Part shown: piece by piece, positions 12,141 to 25,600 of the stretch
How positions within the stretch are numbered: position 1 is the stretch's first letter
Layout: every line of letters begins with the position of its first letter
Assembly: GCA_017562135.1 (NCBI GenBank)
Contig: QEYB01000388.1
Span: 310,001 to 374,000 of the forward strand
Source: Dipylidium caninum
Taxonomy: Eukaryota; Platyhelminthes; Cestoda; Cyclophyllidea; Dipylidiidae
DNA: 64,000 bases
Direction of reading: 5' to 3'
Program-made: the position numbers and the translations under genes
The notes under the pieces: generated by a model
What the model saw: the letters and a program-made list of their open reading frames with translations, nothing else
Database searches by the model: none
Told to the model about the DNA's origin: nothing

Positions 12141-13690
12141 GGAAGGCAACCGCCGAAAGCCCGATCAAACCAAAAACTTGGCCACAGTGGTACGCCTTGA
12201 ATTTGTGATGTGAAAAAACACTAATATAAAGCTGATTAAATGTAGCAGATTATAAAGTGCCAAAGTCGTTGCCCAATGCACTTATTGGAAAATAAAAAAT
12301 TACTCTGTTAAGGGCGGCTGATATGATTGGAATTTAGATAGGTAACAAATGACACAAAAGTTAGGTCTTTCGTAAAAACATGAAGATGAATAGCATTGGC
12401 AAACATTTCAACAAAATGGTTATTTGCGCCATAACTTTAACCGCTAAAGTGACAAACAAATACCTTATATGCTACGCAAACCATTATAACCGGAAGCATT
12501 GTAATAAGCAAATGAAGTGAATGATTCACTTCTCACCTCACACATTAATAGTCGTCGCAAACGCCCTTAATGTGCGTGTTAGCTACAGCTACATTGAGGA
12601 CCAAATAATTTATCCCTCATACTGCCTTGCGAAACAGGTTCCCAAGAATTTGAATATTTTATCGCGCAAAATAACGCCAAACGTTTATAGTAAACGCTCT
12701 ATCTCATGGTTTATCTGAAAATTTTTGTTAGCCTGTTACATGCAAGTAAATACACACTTTCAAAAATTTTGTAACATTTTCAAGAAACACCAATCGATTT
12801 ACAATTAAATTAACCTGAGAAAAATTGGACAAATGGCTTAAACCACTATGCTTTCTGAATCGATGTTGAGGTAGGATACACCATTGTGTCATTAGCAAAA
12901 GCTAACTAATATCCTCATATACCATCCTCTACTTTTACCTTTTGTTCAGCAGAATATGGAAGCTCCTGCTAGAGGTATATTTGACACACCCAGGGCATGT
13001 GACGACATTTAGGAATATGCGACTTGCCTTGAGTGTTTCCACGAAAACTTTTCATAAATTAAGTAAAGTAGTTAATTCTTCTTTTCTGCATTTGGGCTAC
13101 CGACGCAACAACACTTCAGATGCAGTTATTAATCGCTAATCTCCTTTCATCAATCTAGTAACCTTTTGTACGGTCATTGACTTCGCTTAGAGAGGCTGAA
13201 TGACTATGCAAACTAGTGTTGCATTTTACCAACCAAACTAAGGACAATGCAACTATTGCTGAAAGCGGAGACCAAATCTCCCAACCTTGAGTGACCCCTC
13301 GGCTCAAATTCGAGCGAACATTAAATTTGAGCTGTAATATTAACTGCGCTTTTGTGGACCGAGAAGACTCATATGCAGTTTAAATTTGATTGGCGATGAA
13401 TTTTTTCGTTTCAAATGTAATGGTTTACTCTGATTAATAACTGTCGAGCATATCAGGAGTGAATGATACCGGCAACATCTGGCATTTCGTCATTCAAACT
13501 TTGTTGGGCAGATTATATTAAATTTTTTTCCAACTTTATCGTCAGCATTAGGGGAACATATACGCTTATTTGTCCTTAAGTATATTCAGTGGTCATTGTT
13601 GATCTATTCACTGTCATGACCTTGGCGCCTGTTAATGCGCTGCTTCAACGCCAGCGGTATAGATGAACCATTCCTGATCTCCGTATCTTA
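12141..13690. promoter_or_regulatory. Shared 5' region between MIS12 (minus) and MYO6 (plus)
   Basis: The two start codons face away from each other across about 1.55 kb. The stretch is AT-rich with no convincing exon. Plus-strand open frames at 12521-12718 and 12942-13139 match nothing and lack splice context. Both promoters and any untranslated first exons should lie here. I cannot point to a specific TATA or initiator element. Confidence 0.4.
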
Positions 13691-16600
13691 ATGGATCTCA
13701 GAAGGTGTTGGCTACCAGATGAAACACATGGTTATTTGTTGGGAAGCGAACTAAATGTAAATAATGGAGTGTCAACCTGCCGAGCTAATAACGGAAAGGT
13801 ATACATAGTGCTTAATTGTATCTTAAATTAGCTTAACTGAATCGGCCGTTGATTTTATTATATTTTGTTTCTTTTATGAAAGCCTTAGCTTAAATTTTTA
13901 AACTGTTATTTGACATCTATGTGAGACACTCGCATCAATGTTATTTAAACATCTTTGTAGGAGATAGCTTCTAACTCTTTATCGGTCACTGTGTTTAATT
14001 TCAGACACACGAAATTTCTACGAAGGACGTTCTGTTAGTGGAACCACATGAGCATTTACCCGACGATAATTGTAGGTTCATATAAAACAGTCTATTTTTA
14101 AGGTGCGCTGATTAATCTAAACGAAGCGACGTTATTGGAAAATGTTAAAAGACGCTACCTACAGGATAAAATATATGTAAGGACTTTACATTGCGGTTCT
14201 ACTTTATAGAAGTGCATTCTTATTTTATTGCGCGAGGTTTTGAACACGATTTTAACTTCTTGCACTGATCTTTCTCCCTAAACTAAGCAATATATTTTGT
14301 CACTGCTTTGGTTCTAATTTTGGTTGCTCTAACTACGACTTTTCTAATGGATGCGTTTTTTCCAGGATTTTCTGATGATTATAGAGATTCTCTTGAGATG
14401 AATCCTCCGGACCTTATAGTTTTGATCATCCTCTCGCTTCTCTGCAGACTTACGTTGCCAATATTCTCATTGCCGTGAATCCCTATCATGAGATCAGCGG
14501 TCTCTATTCGCGGCAAATGATTGAAAAATACAAGGGAAAGTCACTTGGAATTTTGCCACCGCATCCATTTGCGATTGGTGAGTAAAAGGCATTGCTTGTT
14601 TCTTTCCTCTAAACAATCTGTAAAAATTTATGTAAAGTGGACTTCGTGTTATGAGAGACTTTCACTTTTTGGCTCCCTCATATTCCTCTTTTTGGCACTT
14701 TCTACACAACAACTGTAGAATTTTCCTTTGTATTTTTAAAATACCTGCTGCTTTCAGTAGAGAGACAATTTTCGAAAGAACATTTCATTTTCCGACGCAA
14801 TGTTAAACGTTTCTACTCAGCGTCATACCTCCTTTATTTTACTTTCCATCTTAGTGTAATATTACATAAGTCACTTTTTTATTGACTTTACATTAAGGGA
14901 TATGTCGATCGTTTATACATCAATTAGTCATTTATGACGAAGTGTTGACTGGCAGGTGTTTGAAGAATAAAGCTTAAAATGCTCATGATAAGTTGATTCT
15001 ATTTACTGGGTCTTCTCCCTCCTCTTTTCCCTTTTTACTTTTCCAGGATTTCGGAGGCAATTTATCGACATTAAGACAGTCACGAAGAATTCTAACTTTT
15101 GCTTTTGCGTATTATCACATCCCAAACTGTTTATTCGTTTGCCAAGCACTTTTATTATTATTCATCGTTTTTTAATAAGATGTTATTTTATTCATTGCTG
15201 TGAACAGCCATCTGCCATTTCTTTCATATTTTAGCTGACAAGGCTTTTCGGGATATGAAAATGCAGAAGGAGTCTCAAGCGATCATTGTGAGTGGTGAAT
15301 CGGGTGCGGGTAAGACGGAGACCACGAAACAGGTGCTTCGTTACCTTACCGAAGGCTACGGCGCTAATGCCGGTGTCATTGAACAAAGGATTATTGACTG
15401 TAAGTCTCATTTTCACTTTTCACTAGCATTTATTTTGATACAAGACTCATGTAGAGTGGAATTGTCAGAGATTAGGCAGTAGACTTTAGGTGGAAGCAAG
15501 ATGGATTCGAATTTATCAATGCAAGTGCCCACAATAGACATCATCAGCTTTCCTCGATTCCTCCAAAAAGTGCAGGAATTTGTGTGATGTAAACATTAGT
15601 TGCTTGAGAAAAATCCCCCCAAAAACAAAAAGGTTATTTTACTCACATGGCTGTGGTAAAAGGAAGTTAATCATCGATCAAAGAGAGACATTTCCTCCTA
15701 TTTTCAGCAAATCCCCTGCTCGAGGCCTTTGGAAATGCCAAGACAATGCGGAATAACAACTCCTCCCGTTTCGGCAAATTTATTGAAATAGCCTTCGACA
15801 AGAATGTCGCAGTCTCGGGTGGTTCGTTGGAGCATTACATCCTTGAAAAGGGCCGTCTTGTGCGACAGTCACCGAACGAACGAAATTTTCACTTCTTCTA
15901 TCAACTCTTTGCCGGCGCTCCAAACAATTTACGGCAGAAATTAGGACTTACTACGCCTGATGACTTTATGGTGTGTGCTTCATTTTGCCTTAAAACGCAT
16001 CTCGACTTTACTTTCTTAGTCTATGTTTTTTACTTAGGCAAATTTTCTTCTCTCATCCGACTACACAAGAAGTCAATCATGCTAAGTTAATGCTACTCAT
16101 TGGCATCTTTTTTATACTGAGTGTGCCATCTTTTGGCAGTGTTGCACCCATTTGCACTTGAAGGCACACGCTTTAAATTGTAGGCGGAGTAAGGAATGTA
16201 GGGTGGGTTCCACCTTTGACTTGACTTGAAAGCGCCTCCTTGAAGAGGCTCTACTGGAAGTGGCAGGAGAAGCTTCTAGAGCAAGAACTCACATGTCGCC
16301 CAACTAATGACTGTTTTGGTATTCCTGACTGCCTGTTGGTCTCTCCTTCCGACCTGTAGTTTCCTTCACTGACCGTAGGCAAGGACTTAATCGAGAGATT
16401 TTCCTGTTACTTAGATCATCAGAAGTGTTTACTGTTCTCTGCCTCTGTTACCTTCTCTCTGGTAGTCTACTGAACTGGCTGATGACGTTTCTTCATTCTT
16501 GCCTGTAGTACCTCTCCCGCGGGTGTACACGTTATTTCCTTCAACCTCACAATCAAAAGGCGCTCTCGCAGGATCGTTTGAGTCACGATGTAAGTCAGTA

Positions 16601-19600
16601 CTTCGCCTGTGCTCACGTGGTATGCAGTTTTGGGTGTGAATCACAGTAGCCCATCTTTGGTGTAATTAAACTGAAGGCGGGTAGATGAGTTTGCCTGTCT
16701 AAGTAAGTATCGTCCTCAGTGTCGTCATTAGATGTAAGTGGAAGCAAGTTGTGTGCTTAATCATTGCATACATACACACACACACACACACAATCATAAA
16801 TGCACCGACTAAACAGCGTCACTCCCACACCTTCTACTGCCTCTTTAAGAATAAACTAGCACCTGACAGTGGTAGGAGACGACTCACGACCTCAGCCCTG
16901 TTAGAGGGTGGGAGTGGGGGGAGAAGACGATGATCCAGAGTTATGAAATGTGATATTAAACTGGCACGAGAGTATGATTGTTTGGGTGTGTTCTACTTTT
17001 TCCTTCAAAACAAACAACTAAAATACACTCCATTTTGATCTTCAGCAAAGAGAGCATGGACCCTTGCATGACATTAAAATGGATGACCTTGAGGATTATA
17101 GGACGTCAATCAAGGTCATGGGAGAAATGGGCCTAGATGAAGCTACCCAAGAGTCAATTTTCTCAATCCTCGCGGGAATCTTGCATCTAGGAAATGTGGT
17201 TTTTCAGGAATGCAAGAGTGCTCATGGTAAGTAATTTTGTAAAATTTATTCCCACCCTTCTAGTTACTGTCAGTTACCGTTAACCAACCCTCGGGTCTAC
17301 CTCGCCGGGTTATACTTAAACTTCACTTTTTTTACCATTTAATCCTAAACGCGTTTCAAGCTTCGTATATCCCATATCAGAGAGCAGTGGATTAACCTTC
17401 ATTGGGAGGGCGACGAGCGATTATTCCTGCTACAAACCGATCATTTTCGTGCCACCTTGTGCCAGTCTACGCTTCGCAGGATTTCGAGAAGGGGAAGTAA
17501 TTTGAAAGGGGAACCGCAGTAGACGTTTCCATGATGAAATTCTATTTGATTGTTTGTCCATAACATTGCGACTGAAAATATTGTTTTCCAGTATCCCATG
17601 AGTGGCGCTTTCCACATCGCGACTACCTTCTTGACGTCTTGAAGAGGTTTCACGTAGGCGTTTTACACTCCAGAAGGGAGACCTGTGGGTTGAAAGACTT
17701 AATGGATGAACTGTTGAAGCTTCGCTTTGACCACTGACTGACGCGTGAGATTTTGAACTGCGTTGAGGTGACTCGACTCGACTTGACTTGACGTGACGTG
17801 AAAAGTTATGACACCTAATGTAACTTTTTTGACACACGCCAATCAAAATCTGAAGTCATTCTGGCATGTTACACTTGAGCAGGCTCCGTGCCATTTCAAC
17901 TCATCTCCTTCCCCAATTACATTATTGCCGAGGCGAGAGCGTGGTAGAATTTGGAGCATTAACTCGGTCTTCGGGTCTGTCGCCTCAGTCTCCTTCATTA
18001 CTGCGACCACTTTAAAGCAGAAGTCTTCTCAACTGGGGCAGCATAGTTGAAGTGCATTTTCTCTCCACTAGACCTACTGTCCACCACTCCATCCTGTAAC
18101 TTAGTAGCTATTCCCGTTGCCTCAGTGTTAAGAGCGTCTTGGCGGGGGTCTTCATTTCAGGCGCCGCCACAATACTTTAGACCACTTGAAAACCACATTC
18201 TGATGACGCCACAGAGTAGTCGGAGGTTACAGCTGTAATCGTACAATAAGTACGCAATTTAACGTGATTTGGAATAATGACTAATTGGGACTACTCATGA
18301 ATCTGTCATACTTGAGAGGAGGAAGAAGGGGCGGTGGACGTCAAAGTTTCTGTCTAGAAGATGACTCAGTTTTTCTGCCTGCCCCCTCTTTCTCTCCTTA
18401 AATCTCTCAACTTTGTATACGCCACATTTGGCAACGAGACCATATACTTGGCAGAGTGATTGCCCCATGTGACGTATTGTAACGCCTGAAGAAGGCCCTC
18501 GCCTTCACAATTCTCCACTTTAAAGTTGCTCGACTAAGTTACCAATTCTGTCTCTCCTTAAGTTGTTTAGACTCCAATTCCCCCGTCCTTCGTCGTTATC
18601 CAAGTCTGTACTGAGGCGTTTTTCACAAGATCCCTAATTTTTTTCATTGGACTTACTGTTTTCTGTCCCTTTATTTTTACGTGTAGGCATATCGCATTTC
18701 CGGTAATACGGTCTTGTGTGCCACTAGAATGTGTTTCGATAGGGTCTGTCCTCTGTTTTCCTCCTCCCTTGCATAACAAATACACAGTCTCATTAACATT
18801 GAGAAATTTGTAAAGTGGTGGTTAAAGGCGGGCGAGTTGACAGAAAAGCAGTCAGGCAGTTGACAAGTGAACTATGATGTGAATACTACACCACAAAGCC
18901 AACTTTCCTCATTTACAATTGGGAGTTGAGGTATTTAAGTCGACTCACATTCGTCTGGAATATGGCATTCCTGGTGGACACCGAGGTGACCCTTTTCGTG
19001 TGTATACGGTGAAGACAAACACACACACACACGCACACTCACTCACACCCAAAAACACACACACACACTACGCACTTCGTGTGGAGGTGACCTGAGATTT
19101 GCGCATCTCGTACGAAAATTAGCGGGAGTGAGAAAGATAGACAGACAGAGAGACAGATAGTTGAGTAGACAGACCTGCTCTTCAATTGATGAGGCCTCGG
19201 GTAACGCCGTCTCCACTCAATGCAGATACTACCTCCTGTTTGGGACAGATGTCTCCGTAGTCGCTGAGCCCCTCACTCGAGGTTGAGAGCCGTAAATTTT
19301 CCTAATCGTTCCCACTGAATCAACGCTGAAGGCAATTCGCCCAATCTTGGTGATGTCGCCTCTAAGGAAGAGAAAATAAAGTCTCCCTTGTCAACGTAAA
19401 CGCATGCTCAGTGCCAATCACGTGGATTTATGTGACTTGACTCGCTTTTCAAGCTTCGACTTGACGCTCTCACAATGACGCATCACACTGGGAGGACTTT
19501 TAGTGTGCCCTTTTGTCACCATTGACACTAAACTCATGTTTATCTCCTAATTTCTCACACTTCTAAGGGAAATGTCACTTTCTTTTGTTGTTTTTCCTAT

Positions 19601-22600
19601 TTCAGGGGGTTGTATGGTCGCTCCGCAGACACAGAGTTCACTGGAAATGGCCTCCAAGTTGTTGGGCATAGATGCCACAATGTTGTCCAAAGCCCTGACA
19701 ACACGAGCCACGGGAACACCCGATTTAACCATTGCCCTCCGTGTCGAGGAGACTGCCAACGCTCGCGATGGTCTCACCAAAGTCATCTACGATAGGCTGT
19801 TCGAGCTTCTGGTCACTTCGGTGAATAGGGCGATTCCACAGGGCCAGAAGGCCACTTACATAGGCCTTTTAGACATCGCTGGTTTTGGTATGTTTACTTT
19901 TCCCTCTTAAGTAGCATGTCATCCCTCTGATAAAATGCTTTATCATTACTTTTTTCATTCTTCCCTTCACCCCGAAATTCTGCAGAACACTTTGACACGA
20001 ATTCATTTGAACAATTCTGTATCAACTATTGCAACGAAAAGTTACAACAATTTTTCAATGAACGAATTCTCAAGGAGGAGCAGATTGTCTATCAGAGGGA
20101 GGGATTAAATGTGTCCAGTGTAACCTTTATAGACAACCAAGACTGTATTGGTGAGTTATTTGCACTATCTTTAGAACTCCGTAGTGACGAAGGGTGGAAT
20201 GAGGTGGGGGCACTTTCTTTACCCCTATTTTTTGTCACATCTTCCTCCAAGAGGAACCGGGCTGATCAACGTGTCTTCCTCCTTCCCTTTCTCGTCCTCA
20301 TCCTCCTCCTACTTCTTCTCTTCCCTCTCATCCTCCGAATCCTTCTTCTCCTTCCATTCTCCTCCTTCTTCTTCTCCTCATAGTTCTCCTCGTCCTTCTT
20401 CTTTTCCCCCTCGTCCTCAAACTCCTCTTCCTCGTTCTCTTTCCCCTTCTCTTCCTTCTTCTTATTCTCCGTCTCCCCCTCTTTCTCCTGTTCTACCCAT
20501 CAAAAAACGACGTAGCTAACCATCCTGCGAATTATTAGACGACCACTTGTCCCCTCTCTTAGAGTAATTAGTCTTCTTGATCTGCTCCAAGTCTGCTCAC
20601 CACCGGCATCATAGTGTCAGCCAGAGGTAGAGAGAACCGAGGCTCCAGGGGGACTCCGAGGCTGCTATAACTTCAGAATTCACGTTTGACAGCGAAAACA
20701 AAGTCGTATCGGTCACTGGTTTAAATTATTTTCTTTTCTTTTATTGACATGTGAAAAGGAAGGTTGGATTTTTCTAGGGGCAAAGCATAGCCTAAATGGC
20801 GTTAATTAGGCGAATTGAAAGACTGAACTCCGAAAAATGAGCTTTTACCTATCAACAGATCTGGGCAGAGGGCATCGGTCGGGCAAGTAAACACCTTTAT
20901 CGACTAAGTTTTTACCTATTTGATACAGTTAGTCCAGAATGTAGATTAGCAGTCTTGGAGGACAATGAGAGGGATGTGTGACACCCTCCTTTGTTAAATT
21001 GTCTGGTAGACATATCCTAAAGCGGGTATTTGGGGCTGTTTCAGACCTCATCGAATCCAAAACCTATGGTATACTCGCTCTTCTGGACGAGGAGAACCGC
21101 CTTCCCAACTCCAACAGTCAACACTTCACCGAGGAAGTTCATCGGACCCACAAAGATAACGCGCGTCTTACAGTAAGTTAGCATTAGTTGTGGGTTCAAA
21201 ATGCCCTCCCAATCTTGGTCCCCTCACCTTGCTCTGTGGCATCTTGAAGGTGGAGGAGGCGTTTATTTTCAGAAAATTCACTAAACTGTGTCCGGAAGGT
21301 AGGCGGGAGGGGACCGCGGGGCGGTGTGCGTGGAAGGTAACAAAAGTGTCACGATTTTTCATTCAGATGCGACTAGGCCTCCTCCTCCTTCAACGTACAC
21401 CACAGACTGTTGCTCAAATTGTTGAGCTCTCTAAAAATATGGTCGAATACCGGTCATCTTTTCTTCTGCCTTGTTGGTCTAATTTACCTCAGAGAATTAG
21501 AGGTCTCTCCACTATAAATTTCCCCTTCCCTTTGCAAATGATTCTACCGATGTGGTGCTTCTTAGGTGCCTAGAAAGGAGAAGAAATTCAAGAACCTTCT
21601 GGACAGTGAAGGCTTCCTGTTGAAGCATTTTGCTGGCCCCGTCTGTTACACGACTGCAGAATTTATTGCCAAAAACAATGACGCTCTTCATTACTCCCTG
21701 GAAGAACTTCTCCACTCCAGTACAAATAAACTGCTCCGTAAAATGCACAACGTAAGCTTCTTCCTCTTCCGTGTATCTCTACACATCCTCCTCCTCCTCC
21801 TTGAGCATGCTTGTATTGCATTGACGTAGACTTTCTCCTCAGACTTGTTGCCTTCCTTTAGCCCCAAGAAGCCAAGACGTGGACTCTCAAAAAGCAGCAC
21901 TCGAACATGATGGGTAAAATAAACTTTATAAGTGTGGGCAGCAAATTCAGGGATCAAATCAACGAACTCATTGAAAAACTCAGAGCCTCAGTAAGTTTTA
22001 GTCTTCTTTTTATGACTTCACCCCTTTTATTTTCCAAATCTCCGCGGGCAAAGCGGTGGAAATAAGGCTCGTGTAAATCTGAAAGCTAACAAAGAAGGTA
22101 TTTTAGATCCCACCGATTGCCTTACATTCTAGTGTATTTTGTGGGAAAAAGACATTGAAATCGCAGTCTTCAGTTACTCACTCCTGACCATAGTCACACC
22201 GTATCTGATTCCTATCCCAATTTCTGGGAGATAAGCTCACCTTTTTGTGATCTACCAAAAGTCTCCCTCCATTTTGAGGAAAGCAGTAGATAATATTTTT
22301 GAGCTGAGATAAAATACACAAATGGGAAAGTCAATTTGTCACTTTGAAGTGAATCAGGGCTATTCCAGGTCCTCTACCGAGAAGAGCAAGTGGTTCTCGC
22401 GGATTGGGTTGATATTCCCTCCGTGTCATTCCTTCCATCGAAGGCTTGGACGTAGGCTATCCCTTTACCCTAGAATATTCCCTTATTTTATCCTCTCATA
22501 CTCACAATTATACGTCAAGGGCACCAACTTCATTCGATGCGTTAAACCGAATTCCCACATGGCAGACCACGAATTTGAGGGTGGCCCTTGCCTTCTGCAA

Positions 22601-25600
22601 TTACGCTTCTTCGGTCTCACTGACGTCCTGATGCTCATGCAACAGGGCTTTCCGTCGCGAACCCTCTTCAACGACCTCTACGCGGCGTACAAACCCGTCC
22701 TACCCAAGGAGTTGCGTCGACTCGAGCCACGAATGTTCTTCAAGGTGAGGCGGGCCTACTTCGCTCCTCCGATTTCCATAACCCGCTTAATCGACATCAG
22801 CATCGTAGTCTAGCTTTAATCTCTGACCGTTGGGCTTCATTGAAAACTTTGAGTGAAACTTGTATTCCCGAGAGACTACAATCCAACGGCGAAGTTAGCA
22901 GTTTCAATTTGTTTTTAGTTCTATTTTTCGTCGTGGTGCTGATTGTCATCGCTGTTCAGTACGTTTACATACAACATCCACATTCTTTTGTTCCCATCCT
23001 TACTAATTCCACCACTGAGCTGTGGGACAGGGCAGATGGAGGCCGCAATTAATGCCTCAGCAAGCATTAAACCTGGGGACTCAAAACGAGGAATGGGGAA
23101 AAAGAAGAGAATGAGGTGTTGGTGGTTTTGACGTTTGTATTTGCTTCGCTTCCTTTTCTCCTTCTTTCTCCTCTTCTTATCCTCGGGGCGGCATTTATAG
23201 CAGCTTCCAGCGTCTGTTCCTTCAGATTTTTATTCACAGCCAACAACTAACCGTAGACACCGTGTCCCGACAATAATCAGAAATGTCGCATTCACATTTA
23301 CCAAAGGTGCATGTGAAAGGCGCTTGTGTCCTTCACACGGTCTCGAAGGGGCGTGGTGGACGAGAGAAGTAACTGGCACTCAGGAAAATCTTATGGGTGT
23401 ATTTTTCGTGTCTACGAGGAGAGGATCTTTTGATAAATTCTTCAATTATGTTTATGTGACAGGCCCTATTCCACGCGGTGGGAATGAATGAAAATGACTA
23501 CAAATTCGGTGTCTCAAAGGTGTTCTTCCGAGCTGGAAAGTTTGCAGAATTTGATGAACTCCTTCGAATGGATCCCGATAACCTCGCCAAGCTGGTTGAA
23601 CGTGCACGCAAATGGATCATATTCTACCGTTGGCGACGCACCATCTACACAGTAATCAGTGTCATCAAGTGTACGTCAAATCTCCTCCTTGTCCCTATTC
23701 TTTCTTTTATTATCAACCTCACCCTCGATCCCTTTCAGTCCGCCGTAAAAGAGGAATGTGGTTCACTGGGTACTTTTGGTCCTTGAAATTAGCCAGATAA
23801 AGATGATAACCCGCCAAACCTCGCTTTCCATTGGCCTGTTTGCGTCGAGAGCCTAGGACGAAATTAACTCGATGAAGATCCACTAAAGCTAGTGGATTTC
23901 GGCTCCTTTTACACCCCTTTAATGAGCTCAAAGCTAGCTGGTGTATGCTTAAATCGTATACACGAGTAGGCTTCCTCCCAAACTATTCTGTGTAATTACT
24001 TGGTCCTGTCTACTCCATCGGGATGGGGCGAAGTTGCCTACTTCTGGCATGATAGGAGGGTTAGGAAGACTAACAGCACAAGAAAATATTCAAATCTTCC
24101 CATTCTACCAATTTCTTTGATTCAACCCCACTTTGTACACCGACAGTGGCTCTTGCTGTCAGGATCTTCCTTGCGAGAAGCAAAATTCCCTTTCCATGTG
24201 CGAGGTTTCTCTTCCTCCATGCCTTTACGAGGGTCGCCTCCTCTTCACTACGCTTCGTCTCGTCCCCCGCCCCTTATTCCTTTTCTCCTTCGTCGACACC
24301 ACTTCAATTCTCCTCTAGATCAACCAAATTTCAAATTAGCTGGACTTCTCCTCCTCCTCTTCTTTCGCATCTATCCACAGCAGACGCCAGCAGATCCCGC
24401 TTGACAAAATCTGCCAGTAAATTATTTTGTAAGAAAATGAAATTGCATCATCACCCACTTGATTAGGAAATGTTGTAGTTTTTGAGGTCGGCATGATGCG
24501 GTCTTTGAGAAAAAGGAGAAGACGGAGGAGGTTTGGGACGAAAACAACTGGAGCCTGCGAAGGAAAATACATGCTTTCCATATATTATAATCGCATACAT
24601 AATTTTCCGACTGTCCTGGCGCTGGGCGGGACAATAATGTCCCGATGCGGTGGTGGGGACGACCAAGTATGCCACATGCACAGGGCAGCCCTGTCCCCTC
24701 CCCAATTAACGAGTGTCCAGTTGAACCGATGTCTCGGAGATTCTCCCTTCCCCCCCCCCCGGTTTTATTACTCCCTTCTACTCACTTGATAAATATCAAC
24801 CTCTAATTTGGATAGTTTCTTTTAACTTCATAAGAAACGGCAAGCTGGAAGTTTCTTGTCCCTCTTCTGTGGCAAATCGGTATGTTAATTCATCGAAATG
24901 ATTCGAATCGTCGTGGTGCCGCGGACACGAAAGAAAGATGATTTTACCGCCTTGTTGGAGGCTGAGACGCACACAAACAAACAAACAAAATACGATGTGC
25001 TGACTCGGAGCACTTGACCGGTTGGTTTACAGCTGCTATCGTCGTCTTCTCGATGCTTTCCTTCCGATTCCCGCATTTGTTAGGAGGTGGAGGCGGAGAG
25101 GCACACACTTTTCCACACTCTGAACATCGACGCGGTGGTAGCGTCGTCCATCTTTCTCCATGGCCTTTGAAAATGGATTCCACGCTGATACAGAAAATGC
25201 ATTAAACCTTATTCTCACCTTAGCCAACAAAACAAACTTCGCCCTCTTGACTGTTTCACTCTGTCAACACCGAAATTCATCATTTCAAAGTTACGAGTCG
25301 CTCTCATGGCACACAGTGATGGCGTGCTTTAACAATGCCTCCTAAATGGCTCTTCAAACCGATTCTCAGTCGGTGGTGAAATGATGGCCAAGTTAGTGTG
25401 ACGAGAAGTTCTAATGCCCTAAAAATGAAAAAATTTATGTCAGGTATTCCAGTGAATCTTGTCGTCCTCCTCCACTGCCACCAGCCCCGTTTCCAACCAC
25501 TCCAATGATCCTAACACACTGTGGTGGGAATGAGAAAATCTTATATGCCTTAGCATGCATTGCATTTTATTAACCCCACAAAATCCCATCAATTAGGTGG

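Noticed and set aside
14366..14447. Open stretch after TTCCAG just before the [10 protein letters not shown] exon
   Set aside because: It is in the wrong frame for the myosin block. The CTGCAG acceptor at 14447 joins in phase to exon 14103-14176, so this is intron sequence with a pyrimidine tract.
16591..16620. CAG followed by TACTTCGCCTGTGCT, resembling the myosin VI YF motif
   Set aside because: The true exon at 16509-16589 contains [10 protein letters not shown] with proper splice sites and phase.
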